The notes under the pieces: generated by a model
Told to the model about the DNA's origin: nothing
The model's database searches: none
Seen by the model: the letters and a program-made list of their open reading frames with translations, nothing else
Made by a program: the position numbers and the translations under genes
DNA from: Acanthamoeba sp. SK_2022b
Taxonomy: Eukaryota; Discosea; Longamoebia; Acanthamoebidae
Direction of reading: 5' to 3'
Assembly: GCA_027943245.1 (NCBI GenBank)
Contig: JANDJZ010000146.1
Coordinates: 1 to 64,000, forward strand
Length of the DNA stretch: 64,000 nucleotides
In this document: in pieces, positions 57,093 to 64,000 of the stretch
Layout of the letters: the number at the start of each line of letters is the position of its first letter
Position numbering within the stretch: the stretch's first letter is position 1

Positions 57093-57347
57093 GAACCCTT
57101 AATGATTATACTATACAGGAACCTAGAGCACTTCTACAACTCCTGAGTCCAAGGACAAGTCTCCAAACAGTCAGAAGATGAAGGCAGATGTGGCTTGGCT
57201 TTCCAAGTTTGCCCCTTCTTTTTAAGGGCAATTACAGCACCTTCTTTGTGCTCAGACATGGTTTCATGATATTCCAGTATGTCTTCCTCCACCTTTTGTT
57301 GCCTGAGAGCTGCCAGCTTGTGTGTGCCAACATGTGTCTTGTTTTTG

Positions 57348-57365
57348 AACTGATGCACATCAGTT
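57348..57365. repeat. Short palindrome, type B
   Basis: Arms AACTGATG and CATCAGTT around CA. Confidence 0.9.
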
Positions 57366-57373
57366 TTTTTGGG

Positions 57374-57390
57374 ACCAATGCACATCAGGT
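57374..57390. repeat. Short palindrome, A/B hybrid
   Basis: ACCAATG (type A half) and CATCAGGT (type B half) around CA, 8 bp after the preceding type B copy. A degenerate third copy, CTGGTGTGCGTTGGG, follows at about 57399. Confidence 0.75.
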
Positions 57391-57442
57391 TTTCAGGACT
57401 GGTGTGCGTTGGGTTTTCTTTGCTCCATGCATCACTTCTTCC

Positions 57443-57462
57443 ATCCCAATGCACATTGGGAT
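57443..57462. repeat. Short palindrome, type A
   Basis: Arms ATCCCAATG and CATTGGGAT around CA, 28 bp before a good splice acceptor (TTTTTTGCTTACAG, ending about 57490). Confidence 0.9.
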
Positions 57463-57490
57463 TTTTACTCATTCATTTTTTTGCTTACAG

Positions 57491-57670
57491 ATCTACCTCC
57501 ATGATTGTGGGATTTACACTGGTGACTTGGAGCTCAACATTCACAATGCTGCTGCCTCAACTCAAACCACAGCATTGGTTTCTACATCTTGCTAGAGCCA
57601 TCAACAACCTTGTCTGGGTCCACTTCCCTCCTACTCTTCCATGTCATCCACTTCCACTACTCTCCCATCC
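57491..57670 (+). repeat. Second copy of the segment found at 51853-51990
   Basis: Both start GGGATTTACACT(A/G)GTGACTTGGAGCTC, translate as GIYTxDLELNIHNA, and continue to TCCATGTCATCC-like / CATGTCATCCGGTTCCACTACTCT. The copy at 51853 is the spacer between duplication units A and B. So fragments of one repeated element bracket the AT-rich region. Confidence 0.75.
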
Positions 57671-58194
57671 TATACACCAATACCATCTCCTCCCCTAGCC
57701 CTCACATCAGTGGCTTTTCAGTTGCCATCTTTTCTCACTCTTCTGTGGACATGAGGAGCATCTGGTACCCACAGCCTTCCTGCTTTCCTGCACCAGAATG
57801 CTTCCTTCCATCCCTATCTCTCCAATGTGCAAAGAATTGGCTCACAACACTCTGACCTTCCTTTCCAGCCAAGGAAATGACCACATACCTCTGCCTCTGC
57901 CACTCTACAACTACCTTCTCAACAGCCTTGAACTACCTGCCCCTCAGGTATGTATGGGTTTTTATACAGTTCATGTAGAAAAAGTGTTAACACTCCATTA
58001 TTAAGTTTCAGTATTGTATAAGAGTATAAGAGCTTTCTCACCTGGGAGTATGAATGCTGGTGTTTCTGGACTTGGTAGTAGAGAAAAGCTTGGTCACCAA
58101 GAAGCTCTCTGGTGTAATCCAAGCTTTTCGCTTAACAGAACGAGGACGTTCTGCCAAGAAAAAAAAGAAAGAAAGAAAGAACGACAGGCGCAAG

Positions 58195-61100
58195 ATGAAC
58201 CTGCAGATTGGGTCTGGCCGTGCTGGTGGGACGCGCTCTGCCACCGCAGGCGCCAGTTCTTTTCCAGCTCGTGGGCCTTTCGAGACCTCGCAGCATCGCC
58301 GTTCATCGAATGATCAGGGCGGGGCGGCGGGAAACGCACAGCTACAACTCAGCGCTAGACTGCAGAGGAACCCCGGCCAGCTAAAGCGCTCAATCTCCAC
58401 CGGCCAGCTCACTACACTCGTGCAGACTGAAGTGGACGCTTTGGAGGGTGAATGGAATCAGCAACCTGCAGACGGTGCTTATCAGCAAGAGGGCTTGAAC
58501 AAGAGTTTTGAGGAAGTGCTTCGTGACCAGTATGCTTTTATCGAGAATGATGAAGACTATGCTGCCCAGATTTTGGGGGTTGGAGATGGGGGAAGTGTTC
58601 CCATTCCACATGGAGCCAAGGCGTCAACTGCCACCAAGAGGACCACGATCGAGGCCCAAACGAAGGAGCGCGAGGCGGTGGCCGAGCTGTTCCGAGTACT
58701 GCAGGCTGGCGAAACTGAGCTGGCCGGCAACCATAACCAGGCCAAGGTGGATCACTCCTACTTCCTCGGCTGGCTACAGAAGGCGCGCGTCTTCTGCCGT
58801 CTGGACCTGACCCCCCAGCAACAGCTGCAGTCTGACGCCTTTGGTATTCTCTTCCCGACCGCTGCTTACATGAGTACCACCTACCTGACGACCTCCCATT
58901 CCCGGGCGCTGCTTTGATGCCACAGATGAGTTGCTGGCAGCTGAAGTCGTCGAGTACGACAAGGAGGCCATCGGCTACTACAGGAAATGTCTCTCCCTCC
59001 TGCCACACCTTGCTGGCCTCACGGCGGATGATATCAAGCGAGCCAAGGTGGGCCATACACACCACTCTATCGTTTGCCTCTCAGTCCGAGTACTGAGGCG
59101 AAATCGTTGATTCTGTCTATGTGGTGGTTCATGTGCTTGTTGATATCACCAAGGCGCACCTCTTCAGCGAGCTTGGACAGTACTACCAAGGCAAGGGTAA
59201 TCATCGCAAGGCCCTGCAGGTACTATCTCTGAGGGGGTCCCCTGTGCGTTTCCTGCAGAGTTGACGCTTGCCTGGCTTTGTGCACTGCGGTTGCATGTCC
59301 TCTCTCCCAGATATCGGTAATGCTGCTGTTGGAGGACCCCCGGTCCCAGGCGATACAGAAGAGGCTTATCAACTCAGTCGCGGTATTGAGCGCAAATGCC
59401 GATCCCGAACAAGCTGCATTCGTGGTGTCCACCGTCTGCAAGCTCGCTTCGCCACCAGATGGTGCGTGTGTGGAGTTACGCCGCATTGCATTCTCCACTC
59501 ATATGCCTTGTCTCCGCAGCTTGCGTTGACTTCATCAGTTCGACGTTGATGAAGCTCGAACCTCTCCTCCAGCATACCTCCGGACCGATGTACGTCGGCC
59601 CCGCTTCACTGCCTGCAGCTGCGTTGACAATAAATAATAAGGGTCCTGGCCTGCTATGCGCACGCACAGGTTCATCGAAGCACGAGTTGGCATCGTCAAT
59701 TGGTACAAGCGTCTCTTGTCAGCTGCACGTGTTAAACAGCAGTGCTGCAATCCGCCGCTGTCTGTCAGCCTGCGCCTTTCGAGCGGCAACAGTGTCAAAG
59801 TGGTCGATCACTCGCAGGAGTCGGTACTGCCCACCTCACGCTTGTACACACATACAATGGCAGCGTTAGAGATCACGCTGTCACTGACACGTGTGACCTG
59901 CTTCAGCTCATGATGGATCTGTTGCTGGGCTACCGGGAACGCGACAGTTCTCCAGAAGTGCGCGAGGCCGCCAAGCTGGCCATTCAACTGGTTGCTGAGT
60001 TCACGCTCGATATCGTCGAAGAGGGCTACGAGGAGATCTTGCCCGACAGCGAAGGTCCCCTCCATCCCTTCATTTGTTCTGTCTTTTTTCTGTTTTTTGT
60101 TTTTGTTTTTTCTAGTTTCATATCTTTTATGGCATGCCGCTCAAGCGTTCTCCCCTTTTGCAGAGGCCGAGGGCCACGTGCTCAGCATTCAGGTCCACAT
60201 GGAGACCCTAGTACAGCGCTGCTCCTACTTCAAGACAATGCTCTCCGCCAACATGGTTGAGCAACAAAACAAGCGCATGAGGTCTTGTTCTACGTATCTT
60301 GGGTCGCCGTAGTACTTATTATTCCTGCTGACCGGGTCTGTGGTGTTTCAGGGTCGTGACTCCTCAGCCCTATGCGTTTCTAGACGTGATCGACTTCCTC
60401 TACCGCTCGGGTGAGCACTCCTCTTCGACTTACCGCCACCTTCCCATCTTCACAACTCATCAGCAGTCGACTGGCTGGCCCGGTCGTTTTTGGTTCTTCA
60501 GAGGTAGCATTCGAGTCATTCGACCACGCGCTGGCCGTGTGTATGATCGCCAATCAGTACGGCGTCGAAGAGTTGAAGCTCTTGGCCATCAATTTCATGT
60601 CAAACGGCGTCAACTACGTGAGGGAGATCCAGCACGACTGGGAAAAGGTCAAGGAGGTGTACTACCTGGCGGACGTCGTGGGTATCCATGCCCTCAAGGT
60701 TCGCTCCTCTTCACTTCACATGCTCAGACCCTGCCGCCGCACTGAGAGCGATGTTGGCCCTCACCCCTTCTCCTGGGCGCAGGCCGAGATGCTGTCCCAC
60801 CTGTCGCGCATGCCTGACATTGCTTGGCTCAACAACGGCACAGCGTTCCCGCCTCCTGGATTGGGTGCATGCCTCTCTCAATTTACCGAGTGTCGTGCTG
60901 AGCAAAGGCGAAGACGGAGAAATGATCGTTTGGTGGCTCACCCCCCCCCCCAATGCTCTTCGTGGCACCTCAGATATTCAACAGGCGCGAGACATGGCGC
61001 TGCACTTCCCGGCACTCTTCCAGAGCCTGAATGCCGCCGGCCTCATTTCCAAACTGCACTCCGCTGTGACGCGCGGTATGAATCGCCTTCATGCGGCCAT

Positions 61101-63032
61101 GAACCTGTCGATCGTTCTTTGCTGACTATTTTTCTTCTATACAACGGCGCACCATGGTGACAAGAACAGACGATCTGCATGTGGCCGAGTTCCTAGTAGA
61201 ACTGCTGGTCAAGCAGCGAGGCGACAAGGCAACGCCAGACGTTGATTGGGACAATACTGACATCCCTCACGCTGCGGCACCGCCGGCACCGCCGCCGCCC
61301 GGTGGCCCGATGAGCCCTTGCCCGGAGTGCAGTGTCGTGATGGGCCACCTTACTACCTGCTCCAGCTTCCCGAACTTCAGGTAACAACCAACTCGCTGAT
61401 CTCTATAGCTTTCTTTCCTTGGACTCTATAGCAATTACCTGCCCGTACGTGAACCGCCACTCACGCTCGCGCGCAGGAACATCGCCAGCCGAGCTCGTGC
61501 GGTTGTCTCCCCTCCTGCTGCCCCCAGTTCCTCCGTGCCCGGAATGCCGAGCATGCCGGAAAGCTTCCTGCTCGCCCTGCTCAACAAAGCACAGGACTTG
61601 GCCTGGCTTCCGCTCGTCCTGGACCTCCTGCGCGCGGGCTACGGCTTCATCTCTCCATCCGGTATAACCTCCCCCGCCTTCCCTCTCTCAGCGCTGCCCA
61701 TCGGCCAACTGTTGTGGGGGGGGGGGTTGGCACACAGTGTTCGTGTCGCGGCTGGAAGCAAAGGATGTCTCGTCGCTCGCCCTGCTGATCGACACGCTCG
61801 CCGCGGTATTCCCCGAGGACGGAAAGGAGGACAAAAAAGCTACCCTACAGGATGACGGAGGGAAGGGAAAGCAGAAGCTACTCGACGAGGAGCCGCACTC
61901 CAGCGCCGACGACGATTTCAGCGAGTACGAGGTCACCGCCCCAGCCAAGTGGCAGTGGGAGGGAGACTCGTCCGAGTGGCAGGACTATGACGACGAAGCC
62001 AACCGACGCATCGAAGAGGCCTACACTTCAGGTACAGCCGGCAGCTTCTTCTTCTTCCGCTCCTTGTGCTTTCCATTGTACGCGTGCGTCGGCAACTCAC
62101 CAACACCGGGCGCATAACACAGGCCAACTGGTGATCATCCTCACGCATGGCTACTTTAGCAGCGGCAGTGGCTTCACGATCGACTTGCAGCGTCAAAAGC
62201 AAAGGAACAACGCCAGCAACTTTGAGCGCAACATTCGCAGGCAAGTGCCGGAGGCAAAGCCGTCCGCCCAGTCTGCAGGTATATACTCGAGTGTCCTCAA
62301 AGTGTTGCCTCCCCCTCACCCATTCTCTGTCTCTTCATCTTTCCCTCTCTCTCTCTCTCTCTCTCACTAACGGCTGGCATGCGCACGCGCGTGTTGCAGT
62401 ACCAGCACCCCATCTGCAACCGAAGAAATACCTCAAGATGCTTATGAACGGAAAGGTGCACAACGGGCGGACGCTTCTCATCTCCTTCATCGAGCAGCAG
62501 GTCCCTCTGCCAGTCATCAAGGGCTTCCTGGGGCTCGGCCGGGGAATCGTCGGTACGTGCTTGCACAGCTACGCCTCCCTACGCTGGCCACCTCACTCCT
62601 CGCTGGGCTCGGCAATCGACAGACGTCAACGTGATCGCGTCGCCGTCGGGCAAGCCGATCACGTCCCTAACGTCGGCCATCGAAAAGCTGTCGGGGTGGC
62701 CCGAGGCCGGCGAGTTGGTCTCCCTGCTCCTCGACATGGGCGCCGACGTGAATGCGGTGCTGTCCTGCGCGCAGGACTCAAAGTCGGTGCGCACTCCTTT
62801 CCTTCATTGCTGCTTTCCCTTCTCTTCCTCCTCCTCCTGGAGTGCGTTGGTCGGCGATGGAAGCGGCGATGAATCGCTGACACATCCCTCTCCCAATCAT
62901 CTCCTTCTTCAGCACACGCCCCTGATAGAGGCCATCAAGCAGAACAACTTCGAGCTTGTCCAGCGACTCGTGGAGGCCGGTACTCCCTCGTCTCCTATTG
63001 ACTGTGCTAGCTCTCTTGCTCTCTTGCTCTCT

Positions 63033-63063
<31 letters not shown>

Positions 63064-64000
63064 TTGCTCTCTTGCTCTCCGCCGAATTGAGCGAACATGC
63101 GGAAACAACAGGCGCCGATGTACATTTCAACCTGTCGGCCAGGAAACCTTTGTCACCGATAGGCGGGATGACCACCTACGCTCCGGAACAGGGTAACCCT
63201 TCTCGCCTCTAGCTTGCCCACGCACACTCTAAGGGGGAGAGACGTGACCAACACTCCCCTACAGACCTGCCGGCGTCCCTCGACTCGCCTGACCTCAACC
63301 CGCTCCTCGCCGCCTGCGCCAATCGCGAGTCGTCCGAGGTACTTGTTGCTCCCGCATAGCTCCATCGCGGTGGATCGGTCTCACCACCAGACCTCCCCGT
63401 CTCGCTTGCGCCGCGGTAGGACAACTTGCGCATCATCAAATTGCTCATCGAGAAGGGCGCCGCCAGTCCACCGCAGGCTGCGAGCGCCTCGCGGTCCACG
63501 CAGACGGCTTCCTCTTCGCCGGCGGCGTTGGCTCCCCCACCAGTCCTGATTCTGCCCACGGCGTCGTCGGACGACAGGGTGAGGGGCAATACGCCGCTCA
63601 TGGCCGCTGCCTTCTACGGCCGATCAGGTACTACTTGCCTGTGCTCTCCCTCCGGCCAGAGAAGAGTTCCTGACGTCATCCCCGTCTGTCGTCGGATGCC
63701 GGTGTGTGTGCTTGTGCGTGCGTGCGTGCGCGTGTGTGTGACTGCGCTCCGCAGACGTAGTGAAGCTGCTGCTCGCCGCCAGCTACCCAAGCGAGGAGGC
63801 GGCCGACGCCAAGGGCAAGGAGAAGCAAAGCCACGGTGACGAGGCACCCTCCGCAGTGCCCGCACCTCGCGTTTCCTACCTGTGCGACGTCGGCGCACGC
63901 AACTGGTGGCACTGGACGCCCCTGCACTTTGCCGGTACGCAAGCTCCGCTGTCAAACGTTGCTCTGGTCCGGGACGTGACGTCGTGACACGTGAACCTTC
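58195..64000 (+). CDS. BTB / WWE / ankyrin-repeat protein with TPR-like N-terminus (partial)
   Basis: Large multi-exon gene running off the window; ATG 58195 (MNLQIGSGRAGGTRSATAGA) is preferred over an in-frame ATG at 58054 that would add a Lys-rich leader. The N-terminal part is helical: YFLGWLQKARVFCRLDLTPQ, AIGYYRKCLSLLPHLAGLTA and LFSELGQYYQGKGNHRKALQ look TPR-like, then HEAT-like MMDLLLGYRERDSSPEVREA. A BTB domain spans about 60170-60700 (QVHMETLVQRCSYFKTMLSA, FLDVIDFLYRSGEVAFESFD, IANQYGVEELKLLAINF). Next a CPECSVVMGHLTTC cysteine cluster, then a WWE domain at 61940-62240 (WQWEGDSSEWQDYDDEANRR, IEEAY, GFTIDLQRQKQRNN). Ankyrin repeats follow (LVSLLLDMGADVNAVL, TPLIEAIKQNNFELVQRLVE, GNTPLMAAAFYGRSDVVKLL, HWTPLHFAG). 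WWE domains bind poly-ADP-ribose-type ligands and BTB domains recruit Cullin-3; a substrate adaptor is inferred. Confidence 0.8.
62347..62368. repeat. (CT)n microsatellite in WWE-gene intron
   Basis: About 11 CT units ahead of a GTTGCAG acceptor. A polypyrimidine tract of the intron. Confidence 0.85.
63011..63080. repeat. 8-nt minisatellite in ankyrin-gene intron
   Basis: About eight copies of CTCTCTTG / CTCTCGTG with the G variant confined to three consecutive middle units, followed by CTCTCC. It lies between the exon ending LVEAG and the exon starting ADVHFNLSARK. Confidence 0.9.

Noticed and set aside
63009..63080. CRISPR-like direct repeats
   Set aside because: The units are 8 nt without spacers, in an intron of a eukaryotic gene; a minisatellite explains them.

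Overview
The window is nuclear DNA from an intron-rich, GC-rich, gene-dense unicellular eukaryote. The short GT-AG introns, tightly packed genes on both strands, a metazoan-like tyrosine kinase, many signalling-domain fusions and intronic (GT)n microsatellites suggest an Acanthamoeba-type amoebozoan. That assignment is inference from style; no marker gene proves it. Gene boundaries come from reading conserved protein families across splice junctions. Intron positions given as exact were checked for GT/AG and reading phase; the others are approximate.

Layout. 1-1278 (-): PAQR/adiponectin-receptor-like membrane protein, cut by the window edge. 1598-3374 (+): Bmt2/SAMTOR-type methyltransferase. 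3589-9270 (-): large M16 metallopeptidase. 9525-14855 (-): RCC1-SAM-tyrosine kinase. 15448-20939 (+): PH-domain/patatin phospholipase. 21029-22912 (-): BTB/T1 plus Sel1 repeats. 23062-24792 (-): BSD-domain protein. 24945-25871 (-): DUF1279/FAM210-like, probably mitochondrial. 26000-27274 (+): rhodanese-like/methyltransferase fusion. 27427-29505 (+): F-box fused to a catalytically dead PPP phosphatase. 29843-33308 (-): CEP135/TSGA10-like coiled coil. 33613-34698 (+): possible HAPSTR1-like protein. 35102-37511 (+): SKICH-like domain plus C-terminal membrane anchor. 38003-38659 (+): zinc-ribbon protein of unknown function. 38820-41055 (+): MetX-type acyltransferase. 41407-44282 (+): SH3-RhoGAP. 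44475-45019 (+): Qcr7/UQCRB of respiratory complex III. 45081-45741 (-): inosine/xanthosine triphosphatase family. 45893-50728 (+): F-box/SNF2 helicase. 58195 to the window end (+): TPR-like/BTB/WWE/ankyrin protein, incomplete.

Between about 50.7 and 58.2 kb the character changes. GC content falls, real genes disappear, and the sequence consists of a tandem 1.8-1.9 kb duplication carrying a broken copy of the SNF2 3' end, a roughly 1.76 kb imperfect inverted repeat with protein-like arms, and a set of short palindromes of two related types clustered in what look like introns of the decayed element. This is the least explained part of the window.

The genes do not form an operon or one pathway. 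They mix signalling (TK, RhoGAP, PH-patatin, SKICH), ubiquitin-adaptor architectures (two F-box, two BTB, one WWE), mitochondrial functions (Qcr7, DUF1279, perhaps MetX) and nucleic-acid functions (Bmt2, SNF2). Neighbours are often divergent pairs with 100-600 bp between starts, or convergent pairs with under 350 bp between stops.
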